From Atriophallophorus winterbourni (Eukaryota > Platyhelminthes > Trematoda > Plagiorchiida > Microphallidae): 64,000 nucleotides of DNA. The stretch lies in contig JACCGJ010014861.1 of the NCBI GenBank assembly GCA_013407085.1, positions 1 to 64,000 of the forward strand, written 5' to 3'. The position numbers and the translations under genes are program-made. Below the pieces are notes generated by a model. It worked only from the letters and a program-made list of their open reading frames with translations, was not told the origin of the DNA and searched no databases. Below, piece after piece: positions 24,561-35,689 of the stretch (position 1 is the stretch's first letter; the number at the start of each line of letters is the position of its first letter).

Positions 24561-25865
24561 TTATCATTGATTTATCATCGAAGATGAAAATAATATCCAG
24601 CAAAGAGCATCCGAAAAAGCATCTCAGAAGCAGAACTCGGAAATGGATGTGTAAGCGTGACAATGCCTGGTACAAATACTTGGACGATCCTTCTGGGATA
24701 ACTTTGTGCTACTACACCTTACTGCGAGAAAGGGTGTCTATCTCATTCGAAAAGACGGAAATGATTACCAAATCAGTCTAGTCGAAAAAATTCATTATAA
24801 ATCCCAAAGCATTGTATAAACACGTCAACGACCTCCGGAATGTTAAACTTGGAATACTGCCAGTGGCCTATGGTACTTGTATAGTGACGTCATTTAAATA
24901 CTGTGCTAGCGTTTTACGTCAACAATTCACATCCGTTTTTCTCACAGGTGTCAACCCATGAACAGCCTTTAAACTCTGACAGCTGCAGCCTGCCAATTCT
25001 TCACGGTGTGGAGTTTCCCCCCAATGTTGCTCAAACAAAATTAATAAAGATGAAGAGAACAGGCTCACCCGGTGTATACAGTATACAGGCAAACAGAGCT
25101 TTGTATCAGAAACTTGGAAAACTGCTTGATTAGTCCGATCTACAAAGGTGGTAAAATAAATTATCCTTTGAACTATCGCCCGATAGCGTTATTACCAGTG
25201 CTATCCAAAGTAATGGAGTCACCATTAGTAAATGCCTTGCTGAATGACTTTAAGATTGATAATTTAATCTCCGAGGCACAGCATGGATTCAGTAAAAAAA
25301 CGATCTTGCCTGACAAACTTGCAATTAGCAAAAGAAACTTCGTCTGAGCTACTAAATGCTGGCAACTCCATTGATGTGATTTATATTGATTTTTCAAAAG
25401 CTTTCGATCGTGTGAATCACGTAATTCTTTCGTCGAAACTACTCACCTAAGGAGTCCAGGGTTAACACCATGCATGGATAAAAGAAAGGTTGATATCTCG
25501 TGAGATGTACGTGAGAGTCAAAACGAAATATCCGTGTCGATTAAATTTTCCCGTGGTTTCCCACAAGGATCAGTCCTTAGACCTCTTTTGTTTTTATTAT
25601 ATATAATCGACTTGCCTACTATATTGAAGTCGTCGATGCTTTTTTCGCTGATGACGCAAAGCTTTGTCGCAAGATAAACTCCACAGAAGACACCCAGAAC
25701 CTGCAACGGGATCTCGATAGGATTTATACATGTTTCGTAGACAACGAAATGCCACTGAATGCTTTAAAATGCATCCTATTGTCTCTGAAAAGCAAGTTGA
25801 GCAAAGAATATTATCTACCCGTTATTAAACCAGCCTCCAACGAAAACGATTAAGGCGTGGTTATC
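24561..25865 (+). pseudogene. CR1-like reverse transcriptase (family 2), degraded
   Basis: The linker RTRKWMCKRDNAWYKYL is at 24635. After decay come GSPGVYS (25070), ISPIYKGGKIN, NYRPIALLPVLSKVMESP (25175), SEAQHGFSKK (25280), IYIDFSKAFDRVNH (25380), GFPQGSVLRPLLF (25555) and FFADDAKL (25640) with catalytic ADD, then NALKCILLSLKSK (25770). At least four frame breaks. In order with the EN piece upstream, so one decayed element of about 2 kb with internal loss. Confidence 0.85.
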
Positions 25866-26130
25866 CAATCAGACTTAGGAAACTCAACGCAATGTCGACT
25901 AGCTTTCTGCATAGATGAAAGCAACTTGGTTCTCCTAGTCCTAGGTTCGTTTGACCCAATATTGTCTGCAAATTGATTTCAACGTACATAATGTCATCCC
26001 GAGCTGCTCCAAATGCACAAAATTCAACCAGTCGCCTCAGGCTAGCCACAAAATTCACAACAGATTCTACTTCAGACTGAACTCGGATGTTAAACTTCAA
26101 TCATTGCACAATCACTGATGGTCTCGGATT
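25866..26130 (-). pseudogene. Ty3/gypsy-type gag fragment
   Basis: Minus-strand KFNIRVQ, ESVVNFVASLRRLVEFCAFG (26095-26020) fits the conserved capsid stretch of gypsy gag proteins, in which an FxA-LRRL-E-C-FG pattern recurs. Later residues are less clear and may be frame-shifted. No protease, RT or integrase was seen nearby, so this is a relic. Confidence 0.55.
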
Positions 26131-26205
26131 GTATTATGAAGTGATCGTTCGAACAATGAAATCGTAGGATTTGGAACTATGCTAACTCTACCAGTCAAGT
26201 AAACC

Positions 26206-26390
26206 TGTTATAGTGTAATCACAGAATCAGAGTCACGATCTCCCAGCTTATTGACATTTGAATGTCACGGTATATAGGCATTTTGTTTATCATCCTGCAG
26301 CGTATTCTCATCATCTCTCTACATACGATTTGTCTCGCTACATTGAATGATCACCGTTCAAATCATCCAGTCCTAATTTCTCTAACCAAA
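26206..26390 (-). repeat. LTR-like ~185-bp repeat, copy 2 (inverted)
   Basis: Reverse-complement match to 16207-16392. On the minus strand it lies just upstream of the gag fragment, the position expected of a 5' LTR, though similarity beyond the TG/CA core leaves this open. Confidence 0.55.
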
Positions 26391-26809
26391 AAAATTATTA
26401 TTGCGTAGTCATAAGATATGCAATTCATCAATATCGTTTAAATGAGCTATGGGCGGCGAAGCTTACAGTGTACCTGTTGGCACCAAATCGGCTGACAAAT
26501 CAAATCGAAATGTCGTCCGATTCTGATAGGTTTGTAGATCAGTGTTTTGATTGTTTCTTTTGCATATTTAAGATGGGTGCTTGCTTTGTTATTTGTCATG
26601 TGCTTAATCAACGCGTTTTTACATTCGGCTTCTTTTTTGTTGTCAGTGTACGCGATTATATCTTGACAGGATGAACTCATGGATGAAGCAATAAAAAAAC
26701 GGTGTGTATGCTTGCCACGCGGGGAGATATCTTCTTCGTTTGGTTGATCTGATATCAGAAACACAAATCGATTTAAACAGGCGATCAATCAGCATTGAAC
26801 CACCTAGTG
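26391..26809 (-). other. unassigned; 113-codon minus-strand frame
   Basis: The frame 26447-26788 has residues such as YTDNKKEAECKNALIKHM and LKYAKETIKTL. I do not recognise a family. It lies next to R-A copy C and could be coding sequence of the R-A element or an adjacent transposon. Confidence 0.3.
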
Positions 26810-28566
26810 ATCACAATATTCAAGTGAAATATGTCTGCAACGGTTGTCATTTCGATCTGATTTGTCAACCAATCTTATATCAAAGGGTACGTTGAAAGAC
26901 CTCACTTCAATAGGCGCGTTAAATCAAACTTAAAAATAGCATATCCTTCGATTGCGGATGACGTTGCCAAACATTTAATCCTTCGTACCCTGGTCTCGCT
27001 CAGACCGCTTTCTGCTTTTGTATCGTGGCGGCATTCTTTCAAGGAGATCTTATGCTTGCATGCAAAGTTCGTACAACTAATTCCCAGCCAAACGGATAAC
27101 TTATTTCAAATTAATCTGTTAGCAACATCTGAGGTCATCGTTGCAATTTAGAAATAGCCCACACAAATGTATCCGCCGCAGTTATTTTGGTTTGATGCAT
27201 GTGTGGCAAGTCTTTTTAAAATATCGTGACTCATACACGGTACCCGCATTTATTGATATATGTGCATTCAGCGAGTCATGAGGACCTATTCCAATCATTT
27301 ACACGTCTATAATATTGTACTTAAAACTTGACATCGTGATATTATTTAGATAATTTCTTTTTCATCCATAAATTTTGCATCTTGATCAAAATACGAAAAT
27401 TACATATTTTGGCATCAGATTAGACATTCTTTGGTTCATTGTGACTGAACTCATGAAAAACAAAAAGGATAAAAACAAATTACATAATCGTTCTATATAC
27501 TGCTTGACCTTTTAGAAAAATGCTGCTGTTTCACCTGAAACTGGCAAGAAGGTGATAACGCAGTTCTTTTTAAAGACGTAATTTTGTTAAGCATGAACAC
27601 AGAAACTGATAACTAATCCGAGAACTACGTGCTGAACAACAGCATCCTTTCTAAATGGCTGGAGTTGTATGATGACTGAGGGGTTATTCTACGTCGCATA
27701 TTTTATGCGCGTTTCAAATGGATGCAATTTTATCAATTAATTTATAAAAAATTTATATTTATGATGGATTAACGCAAAACGATCCGCAATACAATAGAAT
27801 GTTCGTATAAAATTTAAACAAAATATTATTTTGTGTCAGCATCAATGAGGTTAAAAGAGGAGTGAAACTAAGACGAAGTTTGAAATGGAGAGAAGAATTG
27901 TAGGTCGGAAATGAATGTTTGGATATTATTTTTAATTGCAATTGTGTCAATAGCGGACAATGAGGGCTTAAAGTATTATTCAGTATAAAATTGTAACATT
28001 TCTTTGAAGAGAATTACATTCGGTTATATGGCAATTTCTTGGTGTAAACATTTCCACAATAAGCATACACGGGCTGCATAAAAGTACCGACGAAAGTTTT
28101 GTCGGAAATATGATATCCGACTGATCGTATAAGGACTGCGTTCTCTATGACTAGAACAAAATTTCAAAGGGGGCTGTCTAGGTTGGACGTGAATAATTAA
28201 ATTTATCTTGGAAGATGATTTGCATTTGCAGAGCCAACCACAAGCGTAACAGAAGTTCGAGGTAAATGGAAATATGTTCGCCGATCAAGATCCGTATGCG
28301 CATTTCTTTAAAACAGACACTTCAAATGTATGAATGACATGATAGTAATGTGCTTCACTCGTGCACTAAGAAAGTATTTGGAGATATTCGACTCATTCTA
28401 AGTTGATAATTCTCACGTTTTGCCTCAAATGTTTGCGCTTGAAGGGATGCATGATTCTCAAATGTTAACCAACTTACGTCAAAATCCAATCTAACCTAAT
28501 CTTATACGGATCGAGCTCTCGTGAACCAGATCACTATAACAAAAGCTCAGTTCAGGTTTCTCAAGT
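26810..28566 (-). repeat. R-A repeat, copy C (inverted)
   Basis: The reverse complement runs from GATAGTGATC-type sequence at 28540 through the GGTTAACA, CCGTGTATGCTTATTGTGG, CCATTTGAAACGCG-like, GCATGCAAG and GGTTGACAAATC landmarks to about 26810, matching copies A and B. No LINE insertion occurs at the site used in copy B. Confidence 0.75.
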
Positions 28567-28599
28567 GGAAATGTAATTTGTATTATTCCAATCTCGGAT

Positions 28600-29287
28600 A
28601 AAGGTTGTTACAGCGGGGGGTGGTAGTAGGAATGAGCCACCTTCTATCTGCAAAATGCTCCAACGTGGCGTGCGTCTTAAATAGCCTCTGACAACCAAGT
28701 TCAACTCCTGGCCTGCACGAGTGGCTTTCGGAAGCCCGGTGGAACTGCTCTTACTGACAGGAAAAGGGGCGAAGGCGGGTGACTGGCGCCTTAAAACCAG
28801 TTTGCTCCGAGCAGATGGAGCTCGTCAGCTACTGGCACTTCATGTAGGGGTAGGAAAACCCTGACTCCAAACCCACTGCCTTGTGATCCACTCAATTGCG
28901 GGAAAGGCTTCGGGAGAAAACCTCGAGGAAAAATCCGGATAGAAGTCCCGTAGGTAGATAACTGGTGCACAGCGCATTTATCTGCCAACTCCCTGCTGCC
29001 ATGTACGTTGCACTTGGTTGTGCAAAGGCTAGAGAGGTGTACTCGATTAAACACCAAGTGGTGCTGGGGACATCACTTGTACACTATCCCCAAGAAACTT
29101 CATGATGATGTCTCAACGTATATCTCAGCTCTCTGCTACGGCGTTCTCGAGACGCGACGCGCCCTTGGATCCCGCAGCGGCTGGGGTGAAATGTATGCTA
29201 CCTGGGGCCATAAATATCCTTAAGGAATTTTATATGGGATGCTAGAACGTACGGACACTGCTAGATGTTGGTAATCAAGCAATCACG
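28600..29287 (+). repeat. RTE-A element, GC-richer 5' region
   Basis: Shares a run of landmarks with 62985-63420: CAAAATGCTC, GGAACTGCT, ACTGACAGGA, CCTCGAGGA. This marks the 5' part of two RTE-A copies. Base composition is clearly more GC-rich than the flanks. Frames here are short and unreliable. Confidence 0.7.
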
Positions 29288-30014
29288 ATGCGCTCTTTAT
29301 TGGACTACCAAGTATATGTTGCTTGTCCCTACGAGGCCCGCCTTCCCGGTCACGGATCTAAATCGATCAAGTTCCCCGGAGTCGATCGTACTTATTGGCT
29401 TTTTTATAGTGGGCCCGAGGATGGATTTGGTCAGCATGGAGTAGCGATAGCGCTCAGCGACCATGCTAAACAAGCACTATGTCATGGGTGCCTGTATCCC
29501 AGAGAATCGCGGTTGTCCGGCTGAGAAGTCACCCTTTAAATATAACAGTCGTTTCGGTGTATGCACCAAACCTAACAGCCGACCAAACTACTAAAGACGA
29601 CTTTTATAACCAACTTTAATCCGTAGTCGATAGAGTTGCTGGAAACGACGTACTGGTTGTGGCGGTGACTGTAACCCTCGTACAGGATTAGCAGATTCTG
29701 CAACAAACCGAATCTCGAGAAAAGTTGACCTAGGGCAGCGCTGTGCGAATTGCGATCGACTGAACTAGTTTGCTGCCCACAATCACCTATGCGTCTGTAA
29801 CACTAAATTCCAGCACACTAAAAAACACTTGGTCACATGGTACTCGAATGATGGTAGAACGGCGAAGAAGATCGATTATGTTCTAATTCACGCACGTTGG
29901 ATGTCTTCGGTGCTCGACTGTTGGTCCTATCGTGGAGCCGAAACAGGGAAAGCAGCAGGCACCGATCACACACTTGTTCGCGCAAAGCTTCGACTTCGCA
30001 TGCTAAAGCGCTAA
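29288..30014 (+). pseudogene. RTE-A AP endonuclease domain, broken
   Basis: YEARLPGHGS (29330; canonical SETRLPGHGS, Glu kept) and FGQHGVAIALSDHAKQAL (29430) are typical of RTE endonucleases. After stops at 29523 and beyond, a shifted frame has GGTGACTGTAACCC (29660; GDCNP, canonical GDFN). The end is LVTWYSNDGRTAKKIDYVL and GTDHTLVRAKLRLR (29829-29995) with the catalytic DH. At least three frame breaks. Confidence 0.85.
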
Positions 30015-30087
30015 AGGAAAACTCCTAGGAAGCGCTTGAACTTGGAAGCCTTAGTAAACCCGGCCCAACGACGATATCGCTGAGCGG

Positions 30088-31494
30088 TTGGATGGGAGTG
30101 ATGCATCAGTCGAACAACAGTGGTCCAGACTGAAGGCCGCTACTCAGACTGCGGCACTAAAAATCCTAGGCACCGCTTCTCGTCGCCAACGAGATTGGAT
30201 TTCGCAGAACACCATCGAGCTCTCTGTCCGGGCAAGAGACGCCCGAATGCATGGTGCATCTGATTATCGCCTCCTAAGGAGAGCTGCTACACGATCAGCC
30301 CGTAAGAATCGTCAGCTATATTGAGCGGAAAGCGCATCCGAAATGGAAGCCGCAGCAAGTATAGGAGACTATGGACGACTGTTTCGCCTGATTCGCAGAG
30401 CATCTGGAAGCTGTGGTTTCTGTACGAATCTTCGAGACTCATCAGGACAGATTATATTTGACCTTCGTCAAAAGATAGATAGGTGGGTTGAGCACTCCAG
30501 TCAGCTACTGAACCGCCCGTCATCTATCAATGCAGTATACACTTCTCCGATAAATAGATGTGAATACCCGGTCAACTGCGAGGCACCATCAAAATACGAG
30601 ATCTCTAGTGTTTTACGACGAATACAGAATGGTAAATCGCCAGGTGAGGACGGAATTTCCGTTGAACTTAATGAAGCCTGTGGCGACGTATTATTATCTC
30701 CGCTACACCGGCTGTTTTGTTCGATCTGGGAGACGAAAGTTTTCCCATCAGACTGGGGAATGTCTATCATTCTACCACTGCTGAAACGTGGAGATAAATC
30801 TGTGTGCTCTAATTACCGCGGAATAAGTCTAATCGACACTGCTGCTAAGGTGTTTGCAACGCTTCTGCTTAATCGGTTCTCCGCCGAAAGAAATCTGCGC
30901 ACCAGAGTTAACCAAGGTGGATTTCGCCCTGGGATGGGTTGCGTAGATCAAATATTTACTTTTCGCAGGATCCTCGAGCACCGTGCACGGTATCAACAGC
31001 AAACGATAGCTTGCTTTATTTATTTCTGCGCCGCCTTCGACTCCGTAGACCGTGGTTGTTTATGGGACATCATGCTATCCGATTGGTCTCCATTAAAGCT
31101 CGTCAACCTAATCAGAGCCTATTACAGCTCTATTAGGGCGCGGGTTTGTGTCTACGGTGAAGAATCGCGTGAATTCAACTTGAACACAGGAGTCAGGCAA
31201 GGTTGCCCGCTATCACCGGTTATGTTTAACTTTGTCGTATACTGGATAATGAACCAGGCGTTAACAGACTATCAAGGGGTGCAAATTTCAACGAATCTAT
31301 GGATTTCCGACCTTGACTACGCTGACGATATAGTCGTTCTGGGCGACAATACCGAAATGCTGCAAAGCGTTTTAGACCGCATTAGTGCCACTGCCGCGAA
31401 AGTCGGTCTTGAGATAAACGCGGCTAAAACCAAGGCATTTTTATACCGACATACCAGGCATCCAGCCACTTCGCGTCCAGGGTTGTCCGATTGA
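30088..31494 (+). pseudogene. RTE-A reverse transcriptase, long open part
   Basis: The 383-codon frame from 30343 has the blocks in order: NGKSPGEDGISVEL (30640), YRGISLIDTAAKVFATLLLNR (30820), NQGGFRPGMGCVDQIF (30910), AAFDSVDRG (31035; first catalytic Asp), GVRQGCPLSPVMF (31190) and LDYADDIVVLG (31315) with catalytic YADD. Upstream, 30088-30324 (linker) is separated by a stop at 30322. The frame ends at 31492 through a frameshift just after EINAAKTKAF; the rest continues in another frame. Confidence 0.9.
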
Positions 31495-32137
31495 ATACGT
31501 TCCAGTCTTCAAATACCTCGGCTCAAGTATATTGCCCAATGGTCAGGCGAAAGATGAAGTGAAGTTACGGGTCGATCGTGCTCGTAATGCGTTTTTGCAG
31601 TTGAAAGGCACCCTTTGGCGCAAGCCCGGGATCAGCCTAAAAACTAAGACGCGTGTTTATCAAGCAGCGATCCGCCCTGTACTGCTTTACGGATGCGAGA
31701 CATGGCCTTTAAGGTCACAGGATGTACGCACATTAGAAGTGTTCGACCATTGGTGCCTTAGGGTAATCTTGGGCATCCGATATACTGACCGAGTATCTAA
31801 CGCAGCCGTACGAGAGCGTTGCATCGATCTATTTCCACTTTCCGCTCACATACAACGGCAAAGGCGGCAATGGTTTGGCCACTTCCTCCGAAAGACAGAC
31901 ACAGCACTTCCAAAACTCGTGATCGAGCCCGAACCCGTTCGCACCTCGCGTCGGCGGCAAGGTGGTTGAGTGAAAACCTGGCTGTCAACTGTGAAAGAGG
32001 ATGTAGACACCCTGGGTCTGCGTACCGTCTACGGAGTTCGCATGTGGGATCGAGACTGGATTACGATCTGCAACGATTCCGCCTCCGATCGACGTGCGTG
32101 GGCTGGTGCGATCCGAGACATCAATGAAGCCGGCTAA
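31490..32137 (+). pseudogene. RTE-A C-terminal region
   Basis: The frame 31532-31969 continues the RT: FKYLGSSILPNGQ, RPVLLYGCETWPL (31670), DHWCLRVILGIRYTDRVSN (31745) and RRQWFGHFLR. After a TGA at 31968 the same frame goes on with KTWLSTVKEDVDTLG to a stop near 32136. So only one stop and the preceding frameshift separate these from an uninterrupted ORF. Confidence 0.88.
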
Positions 32138-32185
32138 TCCACCCGTGGAGCCAGCCGCACAAAAGGAAAAAGTAAGTAAGTAATC
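32138..32185 (+). repeat. RTE-A 3' end with (AAGT)n tail
   Basis: AAAAAGTAAGTAAGTAA closes the element. A short tetranucleotide tail instead of poly(A) is usual for RTE elements. Confidence 0.7.
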
Positions 32186-32439
32186 TCGGATGATGATCAT
32201 TGGCTTCTAGGCATATATATTGAATATGGATTATATGAAAACCCGATAGATCGGCTCTGAAACTGTTAAACTGGAACGTTCGATCCAACGTGGGAATCGT
32301 CAGATACGTAAGAAACCAATTAGTCATAAACAATAAAGTGTAGATGATCTGAGATTCTAGTGCCTAGGATAGAGCTGAACAATTCAGCACCGGCAGCAAA
32401 CGGATTCGGAAGCTAAATCTCGAAAGCATCAATGTTATA

Positions 32440-32895
32440 TCCATTTGGTCAAAGTCATGTGTTGCTCACATTCCCAATCCCTTTACACCCCATACCGTAA
32501 GGTGATGGGGATGTGAAGCAACACATTACCTTTTGGTCATCAAAAAGCGCTTGAGTGCTTTGACCAAGAATCACTTTGTGATTGTGTGTCTGAAAACATC
32601 GTGGTTCGTTGTCGAAAACCCTATATTAACAGTGGTATACAAGCTATAATTCTGTTTACTTTAATCCATGTTTCAAGGCTCACTGAACCTGATCTTACGT
32701 TCTCCAACGGACGACGGCAAAAGCCCGAAACGGTAGTTGTGTGTAAGGGCGGGGATGTGAAGCAACACCTTACTTGGTCATCCACAAGCGCCTTGAGTGC
32801 TTTGACAAGCATCACTTTGCTGCTTCTGTGTCTGATACTCGTGGTTCGTTGTACGAACCCTATTATACATGGCATACAAGTATCATCTTGTTAAC
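32440..32895. repeat. dispersed satellite units in fold-back arrangement
   Basis: A short plus-strand satellite piece (GTGTTGCTCACATTCCCAA, 32459) is followed at once by minus-strand pieces (GGGATGTGAAGCAACACA at 32507 and again at 32750), together about two decayed units of the array at 1-8205. The minus-strand copies keep the GTACGAACC and ATCACTTTG segments. A frame at 32586-32894 is not considered coding. Confidence 0.85.
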
Positions 32896-32899
32896 ATTG

Positions 32900-33640
32900 G
32901 TCAGTTTTTTTGCATCGACCCGCCTCTGGACACCTGTCTGAAAAGACGAATTTACAACTCCGTTGCAACTGTCATCAATACTGCTTATCACAAAAATTGT
33001 GCTATTGTTGGATTTCAATGCCCGTTTTTGTTGCAAACAAAAGTTTCGAGTGCCAAAAAATTTTTAAGAAATTCGGAGTACGTGTATTCAATCGGCTAAG
33101 TCAGCAACTTTTAAAACCTATGGACGCACTTCAGTCTTGTTGTCATATCCCATTTTTTCCGAAAAATTTTACAACATAAATTCTCTTGGAAATATCGTCG
33201 GTGAGAGAAATAATCCAATAAACTATCGCCTGATAGAGTTATTATCAGTGCTATCAAAATTAATGGAGTCCATAATAGCTTATGCATTGCGGAATCAATT
33301 TGAGATCAATAATTTAATCTCCGAGGCACAGCATGGATTCAGGAAAAAACGATCCTGCCTGACAAACTTGCTATTAGCAAAAAAATCTTGGTCTGGCGCT
33401 ATCTATGCCGGCCACTTCCGTGGACGTTATTTATATCGATTTCTAAAATCTTCGATTTTGTGAATCCGGCATTCTTTTGTCGAAAACTACTCACCTCAGG
33501 GTGGAAACACCATTCTTGGTTTAAAAAATGATTGAATCTCTGTGCGATGTCACGTGAGTGTTCAGAAACTAACTATCGGCGTCCATTTAAAGTGGCCGTG
33601 TGTCCCTACACGGTTCAGTCCTCGGACGCTTTTGTTTTTA
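32900..33640 (+). pseudogene. CR1-like element, family 2, EN to RT with internal deletion
   Basis: Begins at the RPPLDTCLKRRIYNSVATVI part of the endonuclease (canonical IYRPP) and the degraded GDFN region (AIVGFQCPF, 33000). It then jumps to RT: NYRLIELLSVLSKLMESII (33215), SEAQHGFRKKRSCLTNLL (33320) and a broken FSKAFD (33440), then weak traces to FGPRTLLFLILS (33625). It ends in a TA microsatellite. Confidence 0.8.
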
Positions 33641-33648
33641 ATATTATC

Positions 33649-33680
<32 letters not shown>

Positions 33681-33768
33681 CTATTAATATATATATATAT
33701 CTATATTATATATATAATCTAATATTGTTAGTGCTATATATATATAATATTCGTTCTAAACTTTACGA
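33640..33768 (+). repeat. (TA)n-rich microsatellite
   Basis: Interrupted TA repeats of about 125 bp directly after the RT fragment. Confidence 0.9.
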
Positions 33769-34000
33769 GTGTATTTAAAACCTCCTGATTGTGGTGCATC
33801 CAGGAAATCAAATGCTATCAAAAATGTTGTTTATCATCTGAAATTTAGCGAAAACTTTGTTTCTCAGTAGTGTAAATTGTGCCTATGAAACAGCTGTGAT
33901 TGCAGGTTGATGGAAACCGAATGCTCTTGCCATTTCTTTCATCAATTATTCAGTATGCAGTTTAAATGTATTTTTATTGAGAAGTTTCCTTCAAAACGAC
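33769..34000. other. unassigned, nothing recognised
   Basis: No motif seen. Confidence 0.3.
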
Positions 34001-34880
34001 TAATAAATTTACGTCCAGTATGCATTTCAGATTCTGTAAAAGAAGGAGCCAATGACTAGTCGGTTTCGGAGCAATCCAATCCTGCAAAAACTGTTGAATT
34101 TAAAATCGGCAAACAGATTTCACTATTCTGACGTATTATGTTTCGAAACTGTTTCGACTGGCGCTACGAACGCACTCGAATTATGAGACAACATGATCGC
34201 TTTGTTCGACTGGCCGTTTATAGACAATATTCTTTACAGCAGTAGAATCTGATATAAGTTTTTGGCCCCTAAACGAGTAAATCGAAGAACGTGGTTATAA
34301 TGGGGTGCGTAATCCAAGACGCTTCGAAGTTGATACTCAAGTGGGAATGATGAATGATCATCCCGACTGTAGGTTGTCGAGGATGAATTTCCATTATCAA
34401 TAACTGAACCTCGGACAGATTTGTCACAAGTTGCAAACCATCAATCAGCTTATTGTTTTGGTGATGCTGTGCTGTTGGGAAAGATGGATCATTCTTATAA
34501 AGATTCGTCTCCTCAAGTAAGAGTCAGAGAGCGCCAAATTGTTCGGGTATATCAAGGGCCTTATCGTTCATAACTCTGGAAAAAAACTGCTCGAATTAAA
34601 GTGCTACTCCTCCGCCTTTATCTAAATGGACACTCCGAAATAGAGACAAGAAGAGTTCATCATCAGACAATGAATCATGGAACCAAGTTTCTGTTATGGC
34701 GACTAAATCAGGCATCCTTTTATCACAAATCACGTACAGTTTGATGAATTTATTGATACAAATTTTCGCTTTCGTAAAGATGCACTTCATCGTATTTTGT
34801 GTGATTAATGACGGGTTCGACTCATCTGAATTCGGATTTGGCATGACGTTGTGCGTTATACTTCTAGTAATTACTGACAT
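34001..34880 (-). pseudogene. CR1-like endonuclease fragment (N-terminal half)
   Basis: The frame 34596-34880 reads NTMKCIFTKAKICINKFI (canonical YTNAQSL...NK), CDKRMPDLVAITETWF with intact ETW, and DKGGGVAL. The continuation to about 34200 is full of stops, but SDHVV-like sequence is recognisable near 34180 (EQSDHVVS). A third, more diverged CR1 family is possible. Confidence 0.7.
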
Positions 34881-35544
34881 CCATTGTGTGGTGTGTAGCG
34901 TTGTTTGTATTGATATAGCTTAAGTGTCGGAATCCATAATTTTATCTGGTTCTCCGTTTGGATCTCGATTGATTTCGGATCGAGCGGCATTTATTTATTC
35001 GTGCCAGTGGACGTTTTCGCCTGCAAGTGCATCACAATGTTTTCATGGTTAACCGCTATACTCAGAACTCGACGGTTGTCTCTATTACTTTGACGCTCAA
35101 ACCAGATAGAATAATCCATTTTGGGAACCTATGTTTTAGAGCAGCAGTTGCGCTATTCAGTAGAATCACTTTCAGTGGATTTAAACCCACTTCAATCAAC
35201 TTGCGTGATCGTGCAAAATGGATATATTATCTCGCATTATCCTTCGAAATCTTAATGATTTCTGCCAGGAATATTCATTACTTACGGTCGTAGCTAGCGC
35301 GTTTGTGAGTTGAATAATCAACAATGATTTCTAAACTATCGAGTAAGAAAAGACTTCGGAAGAAATGGATTTCAGGACCAGCGGTGTCGCCCCTTCTCTC
35401 GCAACATGTAATATCGTGGTAGACACGGCAGGGTGTTCATGAGTTACTTCGTAGCATGTAGGAGTTAAGCCATATTTCTCTCGGATATCTTTCATGGTCT
35501 ACGGTTACTTTGAGCGTGGTGTGGCGAATCACGTTTTATAGTAA
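34881..35544. other. unassigned; possible decayed ORF1 of the same element
   Basis: Translations are short on both strands and no domain is recognisable. Its position upstream of the EN fragment (minus strand) would suit an ORF1 remnant. Confidence 0.25.
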
Positions 35545-35548
35545 GATT

Positions 35549-35580
35549 CAAGATTCAAGATTCAAGAATTTGGTTACAAA
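35549..35580 (-). repeat. (GAATCTT)n 3' tail of the CR1-like element
   Basis: Plus-strand AAGATTC occurs three times in tandem, followed by a degenerate fourth copy. CR1-class elements end in short repeats rather than poly(A), so this defines the 3' end. Confidence 0.75.
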
Positions 35581-35689
35581 AAGCACATAGCTTCACAATT
35601 ACCATATCATAGTAAATATGCGTTCAATAAGAGGTATAAAAAATCAATTATACGATGTCACTGGAGTCAAGTAATATGCTTACCCTGAG

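Noticed and set aside
26206..26342. A clean 137-bp TG...CA LTR
   Set aside because: Similarity between the two copies continues about 45 bp beyond the TG end, so the boundary is not that of an LTR; kept only as LTR-like.
30501..30770. Minus-strand frame over the RTE-A reverse transcriptase
   Set aside because: Shadow of the conserved plus-strand RT frame.
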